A stretch of DNA of 64,000 nt from Myxococcales bacterium (GTDB lineage Bacteria; Myxococcota_A; Polyangia; Polyangiales; Houyiibacteriaceae), in the NCBI GenBank assembly GCA_019637115.1, contig JAHBWH010000007.1, forward strand, positions 33,573 through 97,572, written 5' to 3'. The notes under the pieces are model-generated. The model was not told the origin of the DNA. It saw only the letters and a list, made by a program, of their open reading frames with translations, and did no database searches. Shown here piece after piece: positions 25,418-33,924 of this stretch. Each line of letters opens with the position of its first letter. Position 1 is the stretch's first letter. The position numbers and the translations under genes are program-made.

Positions 25418-26427
25418 GCCGGCGCCTCCTCCTTGAGGTCGAGCCCGAGGCGGCGGCAGAGCGTGTCGAGCACATCGTCAGCGCGAGAGAGGGGGATCGA
25501 CCATTGTTGGTGGTTCTCGGCTCGCACTGGAGCGGCGAGAGACGCGAGGTATCGGTACTCGGCCCGTGGCAGCCACTCGCGAAGTCGCAGGTGGGCAGAC
25601 GTATCGTCACGCTCGACGGCCGCAGGCACGGGGCGGTCGACCTCGCGTGCCACTGCGAACAGCGCCCGAGTCGCCTCGTCGGCCATCAGCGACACGAAGG
25701 GCGCGCTCGAGGGTGTTTCGCCAGGTTCTGTCCAGGCCCAGACCCAGCGACCGAAGGACGTCCGAGCACGCCAGAGTCGCGGCGGCTCGTCGGACTTTCG
25801 ACGCCACCGTGGGCCGTCGTCGGTCAAGACGAGACACTTCCAGTCCAACGCGCCGTCGCGCTCGAGGCTGCCTCCGGATTCAGGCTCCCACTGCAGTCGT
25901 TGGTCGAGGCCATCCAACCACGCTGGACCTGCGACCGGAGCCAGGTCCAAGCCTGCCCAAGCTTCCGGCGACAGGACCACGCCGCCCATGGATTGCACCG
26001 CGCTCTCCGCCTCGGCGACCGCATTGGGGGCGAATCGATGGATGCGCCGCACGCCGTCGACGACGAGGTCCCCCGGGAGCATGGGGCGGAGCCGGTGGCA
26101 TGGAAGGCTGCACACGAGGCGGTGGGACGTGCCGTCCAGACGGATCGCGCGGAGAGGGCTGATGTGGAGCACGCCGCCGCTCGATGCGGAGATGTCGCCC
26201 TCGTACTCGAGGGCATCGCAGAGCTCGCGCAGGCGAGCCCGAGAGTGCTCCGCTTCGCCACCGAGTGCGCGTTCGAGTCGCTGCAACATGGTCCAGCGAG
26301 CGCAGCTGCTGCGCGCGGTCACTTCAGCGCGCATGAGATCCATCAGGGTCTCGTCGCGCTGCAGGTCCCCCCAGCGCCCGAGAGTCCGCTCGGCAATGTG
26401 GTCGGGTGTAGCGATGACCAGCTTCAT
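25414..26427 (-). CDS. Unknown protein of the defence operon
   Basis: 337 aa. The ATG at 26427 overlaps the S24-like gene's stop by TGATG, and its own stop overlaps the UvrD ATG, so it is a fixed member of the operon. It starts MKLVIATPDHIAERTLGRWG. The middle is Trp-rich (PRWRRKSDEPPRLWRARTSF, GRWVWAWTEPG). No catalytic motif, membrane segment or zinc site is evident. I do not recognise the family. The position between the LexA/S24-like protein and the helicase suggests an adaptor or specificity role, which is inference only. Confidence 0.85.
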   Translation of the reverse strand: MKLVIATPDHIAERTLGRWGDLQRDETLMDLMRAEVTARSSCARWTMLQRLERALGGEAEHSRARLRELCDALEYEGDISASSGGVLHISPLRAIRLDGTSHRLVCSLPCHRLRPMLPGDLVVDGVRRIHRFAPNAVAEAESAVQSMGGVVLSPEAWAGLDLAPVAGPAWLDGLDQRLQWEPESGGSLERDGALDWKCLVLTDDGPRWRRKSDEPPRLWRARTSFGRWVWAWTEPGETPSSAPFVSLMADEATRALFAVAREVDRPVPAAVERDDTSAHLRLREWLPRAEYRYLASLAAPVRAENHQQWSIPLSRADDVLDTLCRRLGLDLKEEAPA

Positions 26428-29150
26428 CACACGCCCTCCGCGACGTCCCGGAGGAATGCAATGAGCAACTCGTCCTGGCCGAGAACCTCCTCCAGGTCCC
26501 ACACCTTCAGGGGCAGCCTGCTGCGCCTGCGGTGCTCCGCCCAGCCGAGGCCAGTGCTGATCAACGCGTTGTCGACGCCGAAGCGCAGACACACGCCGTC
26601 GATCCACTCGAGAAGGTCTTCGCCGAGCGCCGGTTGCAGCTCCTCCAGCATTACGAGCACCCGCTTGCAGCGGCGACCGATACCCTCGGACCGCCTCTCC
26701 GTGACCAGCAGCCTGGCGGCCGCCGCATGCAGCGGAGGTTCCTCCGGAAGGTCCGCGATGGGTTCGACCTCGTAGCCAAGGCATTGCCCAACGGGCTCGA
26801 ACCACATCGGCAGCAGCTGCGCGAATGCGCCGCCGCGGCGCCGGACGAAGTCACTCTTCGCCCTCACCAGCTCGCCGAGCTTCTCGCCCACGCCGTTCAC
26901 AGTCGCATGCCGTTCGTGCTCCAGAAGGAGCGAGCCGAGCTCCGCGAGGTCGAGAACGAGATCGCCCAGCAAACGGCGTTCGCGGCGCCCTCGCGTCAGG
27001 CTGAGAAGCCTGCCCATGTCGAGCTGGCCGGTAGTGTCCAGCTCGACGGTCGCGAGGTAGTCGTCGGCGACCTCACGCCAGAGCACGCGGACGCCCCATC
27101 CAGGGGGACCTTCGATGACCAAGTCCTCCCGCTGCAAGAGCGCAAGGTCGCCACGCCAGATGCGCATTGCCGTGTTCGGTGCGCCCGTGTGCAGGGTTCC
27201 CGCGACCATGGCGCTCCATGATGCTCGCGGCGGTGCCGACAGGTCCGTGCTCACCTCGAAGGGAAGGTGGGCGGGCTGAATCCGGGTGCGCTGATGCAGC
27301 AGCGTGCAGAAATAGCGCCCAACGGGCAGGCTCGAGAGCCCGATGGTCGCGGACGTGCCTGCTGGCAGGGCAACGCGACGCGGGCCATCGGGCCCGTGAA
27401 CGAAGATCTGCGCCTCGCCGTCGACCTCTGCATCGTACCCATTCGCCGCGACGGTCACGGAGGCCGTGCCCTCGCTGCACGCCGCGAAGGCAGCGAAGGC
27501 ATCTCCTCGCGGGGTCGAGCGCCATTCGTCGGGCCAGCTGGGCAGCCCGAACGAGAGGCGCGGAGCGAGGTCACCGAGGCGGAGCCCGAGACGCTCAATG
27601 GCCTGAACCAGCTCAGGACCGGGTGCAGAAGGCAACGCCAGCTCGGCGAGGTACCAGCCGTCCGCGAGAGGGGTTGCCGCGATGGAGTGGTCCGCGGGCT
27701 CCCACAGTCCGGGCGGGAGCAGCAGACGGTATTCTTGCCCCGGCGATAGTTGATCCCCGCTCAACAGCCGGCCGACTCCATCGACTCCGACGCGGAAGGC
27801 GGTGACGTGATCGTGTGGCAGTCCGGCCACGTCGAGGGCCGAGAGATCGACGTCCGGGTCGTCTTCGAAGCCGTGGGCGCGGCAGGTCCACGCCCCCTCC
27901 GACGGCAGCACAGGCACCTGCACCGGGCGCAGCCTCGCGTTGGACGCGAGGGTCTGCCGGCTTTCGCCCGTGACCCCGCGGACGACGAGAAGCTTCACGA
28001 ATGTCCAGAGGCCGAACAGCGGCCCGAGCTCGAGGTGTGGACCGCCCGCACCCATGTCGAGGCACACGAGCTGGCTGTTCCACGCCGCGGTGTTCGGCTT
28101 CTCGTCCCCTTCGGCTGTTGGCGAAGGTGTGGACTCGAAGAAGCGCGCGGCTCGTGCCGAAAGGCGCTCGTGGACCTTTTCGAGCGCGTCCCTGGTGTCC
28201 AGCTCCCGGCGGCCTGGCCGTCGCAGGGGCTTCGGGCGGCGCGCGTACTCGTCGGGCGACAGCGGCTGGATGACCTTCGCAACGACGGTCAACGCCTCCT
28301 CGTCCTCTACCTGGAGCTCGATGTCCGGATAGCGCTCCTTGTCCGGGTTGAGCGAGACAAGCGTGATCTGACGGTGGCGCCCTTCCTCGTCACGCTGATC
28401 CGCCACGTACTTCTTGACGGCGTAGCTGCCTGTCTCCGGGTCACGAAACGAGCCGCGTACCAGGACGCTGAGAAGCTGCTTCGTGCCCGATGGCCACAGC
28501 TCGAAGATCGCGTAGCCACCGTCGACGAGGCCGCTGCGGCCATCGTCCATGCTGTGCCCTTCGACCTGGGCCACGAACATCCGCGAGTTCAAGCGCCGCC
28601 GGTTGGACACGCGGATCCACCCGAGCGTTTCAATCAGCTGCTCCTGGGCTCCCGGCCCCCACTCGCCGGCCGGCTCGGAGGCGGCCGCAGCCTTCAGGCT
28701 GTGGAGAGGGAGGTGCGTCGTGTACTTCTCCAGCTCGCCCACTTCGTCTTCGATGGCCGGGTGCTTGGAGAGCTCGGCTGCCGCGAGTCGTACTTCGTCG
28801 CCGACCAGCACCAGACGCGGGTCAGCCGGACACAGGACGCACCGTCGGCCGAAGTGCCGCCCGATCGCCGCGAGCGCCGTGCTCAGGTCCGCGCTCCCAC
28901 TGCGGCTGCCATGCAGCTCTCGATGGAGGGCGTCGTTGGCGACCAGGTCTTCGGCTCGAATCCAGCGCTGCCAGGGCGTCTGACGGAAGCGCGCGTCCTC
29001 TCGGAGTCGTGCGTCCTCACCGAGGTTCCAGTGCGTAGTCTGGAGCAACTCGGGCTCCGACAGGGACGTGAGGGAGCGGCCGAGCCGGTCCAGCAGTGTG
29101 TCGAACGACGGACGACGCGCGGACCGACCGAGCTGGAAGGTGCGTGTCAT
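26427..29150 (-). CDS. Large operon protein with a LexA/S24 peptidase-like motif
   Basis: 907 aa. ATG at 29150, coupled to McrC by TGATG (a longer frame to 29483 is rejected). Residues 190-250 contain FVAQVEGHSMDDGRSGLVDG followed by GYAIFELWP and, 45 residues after the Ser, SYAVKKYV. This is the Ser...Lys dyad layout of LexA/S24 signal-peptidase-like proteases (QxxGxSM, then the AVKR-type Lys). The rest (about 250-907) is unassigned, partly beta-rich repeats (SVTVAANGYDAEVDGEAQIF). In S24 proteins the dyad drives self-cleavage on damage signals. The domain could sense infection or process the protein. Role inferred; motif seen. Confidence 0.82.
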   Translation of the reverse strand: MTRTFQLGRSARRPSFDTLLDRLGRSLTSLSEPELLQTTHWNLGEDARLREDARFRQTPWQRWIRAEDLVANDALHRELHGSRSGSADLSTALAAIGRHFGRRCVLCPADPRLVLVGDEVRLAAAELSKHPAIEDEVGELEKYTTHLPLHSLKAAAASEPAGEWGPGAQEQLIETLGWIRVSNRRRLNSRMFVAQVEGHSMDDGRSGLVDGGYAIFELWPSGTKQLLSVLVRGSFRDPETGSYAVKKYVADQRDEEGRHRQITLVSLNPDKERYPDIELQVEDEEALTVVAKVIQPLSPDEYARRPKPLRRPGRRELDTRDALEKVHERLSARAARFFESTPSPTAEGDEKPNTAAWNSQLVCLDMGAGGPHLELGPLFGLWTFVKLLVVRGVTGESRQTLASNARLRPVQVPVLPSEGAWTCRAHGFEDDPDVDLSALDVAGLPHDHVTAFRVGVDGVGRLLSGDQLSPGQEYRLLLPPGLWEPADHSIAATPLADGWYLAELALPSAPGPELVQAIERLGLRLGDLAPRLSFGLPSWPDEWRSTPRGDAFAAFAACSEGTASVTVAANGYDAEVDGEAQIFVHGPDGPRRVALPAGTSATIGLSSLPVGRYFCTLLHQRTRIQPAHLPFEVSTDLSAPPRASWSAMVAGTLHTGAPNTAMRIWRGDLALLQREDLVIEGPPGWGVRVLWREVADDYLATVELDTTGQLDMGRLLSLTRGRRERRLLGDLVLDLAELGSLLLEHERHATVNGVGEKLGELVRAKSDFVRRRGGAFAQLLPMWFEPVGQCLGYEVEPIADLPEEPPLHAAAARLLVTERRSEGIGRRCKRVLVMLEELQPALGEDLLEWIDGVCLRFGVDNALISTGLGWAEHRRRSRLPLKVWDLEEVLGQDELLIAFLRDVAEGV

Positions 29151-30562
29151 CACGATCCACCTCCCATACTGGCGAGCGTTTCGCCCTCGGGGAGGTGGAG
29201 CCCGAAGCCCTCTCGAACGATGGTCTCGAGTTGCTGTGCGAGCGCAGTCCTGCCCGAGCTCGTCCACAGGCGATGACGAAGGTCGACGAAACGAACGCCC
29301 ACGGTGCCCACCCGCGTGCCCGCGTGTCGAGCCAGCGCATCGAGATCGCGCGTCGATACGCCGTCGGTGTGGGGGTAGAGCAGGAAGGCGCGATCGCAAT
29401 CGTAGCGATGCAGGTAGGCGTAGAGCTGGTACAGGTCGTCGTTGCTCGGGCGCGCAGCGTGCTTGTCCGAGAGGCGCTTCCACTTCGTGTCGATGATGAG
29501 AGTGCGACGGCCGCCCGGGCCGTCGAGGGTGAAGAGCAGGTCGGGCGCGAGGCGAAGGACGTCCTCGCGGCCGGCTCCGTCACCGTCGCGATAGAGGCTG
29601 AAACGGTGTCCCTTGGCCTGCGGGAAGAGGCTTGCTCCGGCGACCCGTGGAATCACGTGTGTCGCGAGGAACGCGGCGATGTACCGCTCGAAGACCTGGT
29701 CCATGTCGAAGAGCAGGGAGAAGGTCTCCACGTCTCCAGCCCTGGCGTCCGCGGCCTGGCCCTCGATGAGCATCCGCGCGAAGGCGTAGATGTCTTCGAA
29801 GCGTTCGTTCTGACGGTTGAAGACGGGATCCGGCTCGTGGAGCCGTGCCGACTGCTCGGGGACGTTGTCGAGCAGCGCGAGAACCTGGTTGCACTTCACA
29901 TGCAGCGCTGCCGGCAAGGTACGCCCAGCGAGCAGTCGACAGGCCTGCTTCAGTCGACGCGAGATGGGCGTCGCTTCCGAGAGGACGTCATGTCGGCAGT
30001 AGAAGCGATGCTTCTGTGCGCTGTTGCGGGCGACGTGACGTGAGAGCAGAAGCTTGCCCCGCAGCGTGCCGAGGTTCGACTCTTCGGCCAGATACCCTCG
30101 GTCCACCCCTCGCCGGAGCTCGTAGAGCGCGCGGTCGAGAAAGGCATCAACCAACTGGTCGTGGAGTGTGCCGCGCTTGAGCGACAGGTCCGCCAGTCCG
30201 CGTGCACGCACCGCCCCAAGGCCTCCGCGGAGCAGCATCTCCATGAGGTTGCATCGCGTGTCCTTGACGAAGCCCTCGTCGGCAGGCGCCTCGCGTTCGT
30301 CCGTCTTCGGAAGGATCTCCACCTGGAGACCCGGGACCTGCATCACGCCGACCCACGGGCCAACCAGGCAGTAGTTCCGTCGCCAGCTGAAGATCGCGGA
30401 CTCGCCCCGTTCCTCGCGCGCAGACTCCGCACGGAGCAAGCGGTCGTAGAGATCCGCAGGCAAGCGCCGGCGTGAGGGCGTACCCGTCTCGTGCGAACCG
30501 CCGTCCGCGGTGTCGTCGGCCCGAATCAGGCGGCCGCGCTCGAGGACGGTGACGCGCAACAT
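29150..30562 (-). CDS. mcrC: McrC-like restriction nuclease subunit
   Basis: 470 aa, ATG at 30562 coupled to McrB by TGATG. It has a McrC beta-rich N-terminus (RRNYCLVGPWVGVMQVPGLQ, then VEILPK), helical centre (LLRGGLGAVRARGLADLSLK, GTLRGKLLLSRH) and a C-terminal PD-(D/E)XK: LRLAPDLLF near residue 345, then RRTLIIDTKWKRL, followed by DDLYQLYAYLHRYDC. These give the D...DxK...Q..Y set. McrC docks on the McrB AAA+ hexamer and cleaves modified or foreign DNA. It is somewhat longer than E. coli McrC (348 aa), as in many stand-alone McrBC relatives. Confidence 0.92.
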   Translation of the reverse strand: MLRVTVLERGRLIRADDTADGGSHETGTPSRRRLPADLYDRLLRAESAREERGESAIFSWRRNYCLVGPWVGVMQVPGLQVEILPKTDEREAPADEGFVKDTRCNLMEMLLRGGLGAVRARGLADLSLKRGTLHDQLVDAFLDRALYELRRGVDRGYLAEESNLGTLRGKLLLSRHVARNSAQKHRFYCRHDVLSEATPISRRLKQACRLLAGRTLPAALHVKCNQVLALLDNVPEQSARLHEPDPVFNRQNERFEDIYAFARMLIEGQAADARAGDVETFSLLFDMDQVFERYIAAFLATHVIPRVAGASLFPQAKGHRFSLYRDGDGAGREDVLRLAPDLLFTLDGPGGRRTLIIDTKWKRLSDKHAARPSNDDLYQLYAYLHRYDCDRAFLLYPHTDGVSTRDLDALARHAGTRVGTVGVRFVDLRHRLWTSSGRTALAQQLETIVREGFGLHLPEGETLASMGGGS

Positions 30563-32517
30563 CAGGGCTCCTTGGCGGCCGATAGGCCAGCCACCAGCTG
30601 GGCAGCGGCGGCGCTCCGGTCGACGATGCCCACCACCTCGAGGAAGGCCTCGGCGAGCCATTGGTCGCTCGTCGGCGCCGGTCCGCGCGGCCGGAACACC
30701 GGATGCACATCCCAGGCAACCTGGTCGACGTACTCATCGTGGTCGAAGCCCAGCACCACCTTCTCTTCGAGGCGGCTTACGGTCAGTAGGGTCCCCACGG
30801 TCGCGCCCGGGTCCCGAAACTCCTTCGGCGTGCCCTCTGCCTTGAGGGGGTAGCCCAGGGCGAGCGCAACCTTGTCCCACTGGCCGAAGAAGTACTCCTG
30901 GAGCAACGGCAGAATCCGGTCGGCGAAGACCTGTCGGAGGTCGCCCAGCGTGCGGACGCCGAGGAAGTAAGCGTGCCCGATCTGATGCTCTCGGTCGTAG
31001 AGGTAGCGCAAGCGCGTGTTGAGCCGCTCGAAGACCTTCACCACGAGGTCTCGGAGGGTCTGCGCGGCACCGGCGAGCTCGAGCTGCCTGTCGATGATGC
31101 TCGCGTCCGGCATCATCTCCTCGAACGTGAACCGCCGCCGAAGCGCGACGTCCATCAGCGCGATCGACCGATCCGCCGTGTTCATCGTGCCCAGCACATG
31201 CAGGTTCGGCGGAACGCCGAAGGGAAGTTTCGAGCCCGGGAGCTCCACGATGTGCGCGTTGCTGCAGCCGATGCGCTTGTCGGGTTCGAGCAGCGTGATG
31301 AGCTCGCCGAAGACGCGTGCGATGTTCGCGCGGTTGATCTCGTCGACGACGAGCACGTATTGGCGGCACCCCGACGGGAACTTGAACGAGCGGCCGGTCG
31401 AGAGTGCCCGTTGTGCGCGCACCGCAGGGTCGGCGAACCGATGCGTGGACTTCTGAACCTCGAGAAGCTCGCGGTAGACCATCCACATGGCGGTGACATG
31501 GCCCTTCGCGACCTGACCGATCTGCGTCGTGTTAGGCGACGACCCGAGCTGCTTCCTGTTCTCCCACAGCAGCTTCATGCTGTTCTCGGAGGCGAACAGG
31601 GGCTTCTTCAGCGGCTCGAACGCACCGTCCTCGTCCACGGTGCCGGAGATCGCAGCGATGGCGCCTCGCGAGGCGGGCTCGAGCTGGTACTTCTTCTTCG
31701 ATGAGCTCTCGACGATCCGCGGCTCGATGCGCAGGGACTCGACGAGCGCCTCCCACAGATCGTCGAAGGACTCCTCCGCCTCCTCATCCCCGGCCAGACC
31801 TTCGGCCGCCGCGGTCAAGGCCAGCCGCTTGAAGACGCCCGGTTCGACGCGATAGTGCACACCCCCGTCCTCGTCGGTCTCTGCGCGAAGGCCTTCCACG
31901 AACTCCTCGTAGGCGAAGGCCTGGTGGAAGGTGCAGAAGACGATGCGACCTTCGCGACGCAGCCGTTCCCACTCGGTGCGCAGGTCCTCGCCCGTCGCTG
32001 TGCTCGCCGATGGATCGCCGAGCAGCTCCAGCGCGCGCGCGCGGACGCTGTGCGTCTTGCCCGTGCCGGGCGGGCCGTAGAGGATGACGTTCGACGGCGG
32101 CCCCGATGGCGAGTAGCTCTTGGGTTCCGGAGTGACGCTGAGCTGCGGCGCGAAGGGCACATCCCTGAGCAGGGCATCGATGCCGACGCTGAACTGGGTC
32201 TGCTCGTGCGGCTCGACCTCTGAGAGCTCGGGGGTGGCCACGGGCTTGGCGGCGGTCAGCAGGGGCAACCGCCGCCAGTGCAGGGTTCCCTTCTCGTCGA
32301 GCTCCAGCACCCGCGCGAGCGCAGCGACCTCGTCGCCATCGTGCAGCGCGAGAATGTGGCCGGGGCGAATCCCCTCTCGAAAGAGCTTGCCGGGCACCGC
32401 GTAGTGCGCGGGCAGGTCGTCCGCGAACACCTCGTCGCGCTCAGCGATCGCCGAGCGGGCGTCTGCGTCCGCGACGTCCTTCAAGGGCACATACCAGAAC
32501 TTGCTCGGGCTACTCAT
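30562..32517 (-). CDS. mcrB: McrB-like AAA+ motor with a small N-terminal domain
   Basis: 651 aa, ATG at 32517. Residues 1-110 form a compact beta-rich domain (FWYVPLKDVADADARSAI, GIRPGHILALHDGDEVAALA) that could be an EVE/PUA-like modified-base reader; that call is weak. AAA+ core: Walker A VILYGPPGTGKTHS near 149, an insert, then the McrB Walker B signature YVLVVDEINRANIARVFGEL near 390 and the sensor/arginine region GTMNTADRSIALMDVALRRR near 449. McrB-type motors are typically GTP-dependent, but the nucleotide here cannot be told. It forms a McrBC pair with the overlapping next gene. Confidence 0.93.
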   Translation of the reverse strand: MSSPSKFWYVPLKDVADADARSAIAERDEVFADDLPAHYAVPGKLFREGIRPGHILALHDGDEVAALARVLELDEKGTLHWRRLPLLTAAKPVATPELSEVEPHEQTQFSVGIDALLRDVPFAPQLSVTPEPKSYSPSGPPSNVILYGPPGTGKTHSVRARALELLGDPSASTATGEDLRTEWERLRREGRIVFCTFHQAFAYEEFVEGLRAETDEDGGVHYRVEPGVFKRLALTAAAEGLAGDEEAEESFDDLWEALVESLRIEPRIVESSSKKKYQLEPASRGAIAAISGTVDEDGAFEPLKKPLFASENSMKLLWENRKQLGSSPNTTQIGQVAKGHVTAMWMVYRELLEVQKSTHRFADPAVRAQRALSTGRSFKFPSGCRQYVLVVDEINRANIARVFGELITLLEPDKRIGCSNAHIVELPGSKLPFGVPPNLHVLGTMNTADRSIALMDVALRRRFTFEEMMPDASIIDRQLELAGAAQTLRDLVVKVFERLNTRLRYLYDREHQIGHAYFLGVRTLGDLRQVFADRILPLLQEYFFGQWDKVALALGYPLKAEGTPKEFRDPGATVGTLLTVSRLEEKVVLGFDHDEYVDQVAWDVHPVFRPRGPAPTSDQWLAEAFLEVVGIVDRSAAAAQLVAGLSAAKEP

Positions 32518-32580
32518 GGCGTGCTCGGGAGGCTGATCGTGGCGCGAAGGCGCGGTCGTCGAATCTCGGGGAGACGGTCA

Positions 32581-33816
32581 TCATCTCGGCTTCCTCCGCG
32601 CGGCGTAGGCGTTCTTGACGAGGTCCGGCTCGGACTTCAGGCGCTCGCAGAGCTTGTTGACGAACGAGTCCGAGTAGGTGTGGAGCACGTTGGCGCCGGC
32701 CCGGTAGCCGTAGTGGTACTCGTTGTCCGACAGCTTCACACCGAGATACTCGGCCACCGCGGCCACGTGGTTCTGGTTCCAGGAGGCGTCGCCCGTGCGC
32801 TGCGCCAGGAGGGTGGCCACCTCCTTCGTGCTGTAGGGGCACACGGCCTTCGGATCTCGCGGCACCTTGACGACGGCGGCCGGAGTCCCGTCGTCTGCAT
32901 TCACCAACCGGATGGCGTTCGGGCCGGCCTTCTTGTCGAGCACGAGCTGATACTCGATCGAGACCGCGAACTGCTGGTTGCCCGCCGCCTGGGCGTCCGC
33001 TTCGAGCTTCTCGATCAACGCCTTCACCTCGGATGCAGTCTGGCCGTGGCGAACGCGAAGCAGCTCCAGATGCGGGCTCTCGTAGGCCACGCCCAACGTC
33101 AGCAGGCCGGTACCCTCGAAGCGAAAAGGTGGCTCCTCGGCGAGCCCTTGGAAGTGCTTGATGTAGTTCAGGATCGACGCCTGGAAGTAGCGGCTGGCGA
33201 TCCCGGTGACCTCGGGGACGAGGAGATGGGCGGCGCCGTCGCGCAAGTCCTTGAGGACTTCGATGTTTCGGCGCACCGGCTCCGTGCGCGACGGGAACGC
33301 GCGCTCCAACGCCGTGGGCAGGCCGATGGTGATCTGACGTCCCATGGGGCTAGTGGCCCCGGTGAAGATGCTGCCCTGCTCACGGTGCTCGAGGTCGGCC
33401 TTCAGGAGTTGCTCCCAGGCTGTCACGAAGAGCAACACGAAGGCGTCGAGCCGGTTCGCCATCTCCGGGCGGTTGATCAGCTCGAGGGCAAGGCCCGCGT
33501 TCGTCCGCGAACGGTCGAGCAGGCTCGAGACCAGCTCCGTCACGCCGAGGTGTTCCCACGTGTAGCGGTTGGCCCGTTGGGACAGACACCGGCGGAGCTC
33601 GCCGATCGAGAGCGAGAGATTCGGGAGCACGTGGCAGGTCGTCTTCGATGACCTGAGGACGTGCGGCGCGAGCATATTCTTGGTGACGTAGGTCTGCAGC
33701 GTCTTCTCGGCGTAGCCCGAGCGCTCGGCAAGCCAGGCCAGGGTGACCTCCTGACCCGACTTCTCGTGCAAGGCCGCGTGCAGCGTCTCCAGGTTCTCGC
33801 GCGTGGCCCGGGTCAT
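32581..33816 (-). CDS. DUF3644 protein, HEPN-like
   Basis: 411 aa. ATG at 33816 with GGAG six bases before. The N-terminal 60 residues look like an HTH (VTLAWLAERSGYAEKTLQTY). Residues 110-260 match DUF3644 (LALELINRPEMANRLDAFVL, LFVTAWEQLLKADLEHRE, VRRNIEVLKDLRDGAAHL), which resembles a HEPN four-helix bundle; the LRDGAAH segment recalls the HEPN RxxxxH position. Family members are common in defence islands and may be RNases. It is separated from the methylase by 108 bp and from McrB by 63 bp, the only non-overlapping spots in the long operon. Confidence 0.85.
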   Translation of the reverse strand: MTRATRENLETLHAALHEKSGQEVTLAWLAERSGYAEKTLQTYVTKNMLAPHVLRSSKTTCHVLPNLSLSIGELRRCLSQRANRYTWEHLGVTELVSSLLDRSRTNAGLALELINRPEMANRLDAFVLLFVTAWEQLLKADLEHREQGSIFTGATSPMGRQITIGLPTALERAFPSRTEPVRRNIEVLKDLRDGAAHLLVPEVTGIASRYFQASILNYIKHFQGLAEEPPFRFEGTGLLTLGVAYESPHLELLRVRHGQTASEVKALIEKLEADAQAAGNQQFAVSIEYQLVLDKKAGPNAIRLVNADDGTPAAVVKVPRDPKAVCPYSTKEVATLLAQRTGDASWNQNHVAAVAEYLGVKLSDNEYHYGYRAGANVLHTYSDSFVNKLCERLKSEPDLVKNAYAARRKPR

Positions 33817-33924
33817 TCGAGCTCCAGTTCCAACGCGCCGCGCTGGCCGCGGACGACCTTCGGTTCCTTGCGCCTGCCGACGTCAGTCGAACACCGATTG
33901 AGAAAGTTGTCCTGTCCTAGCGCG

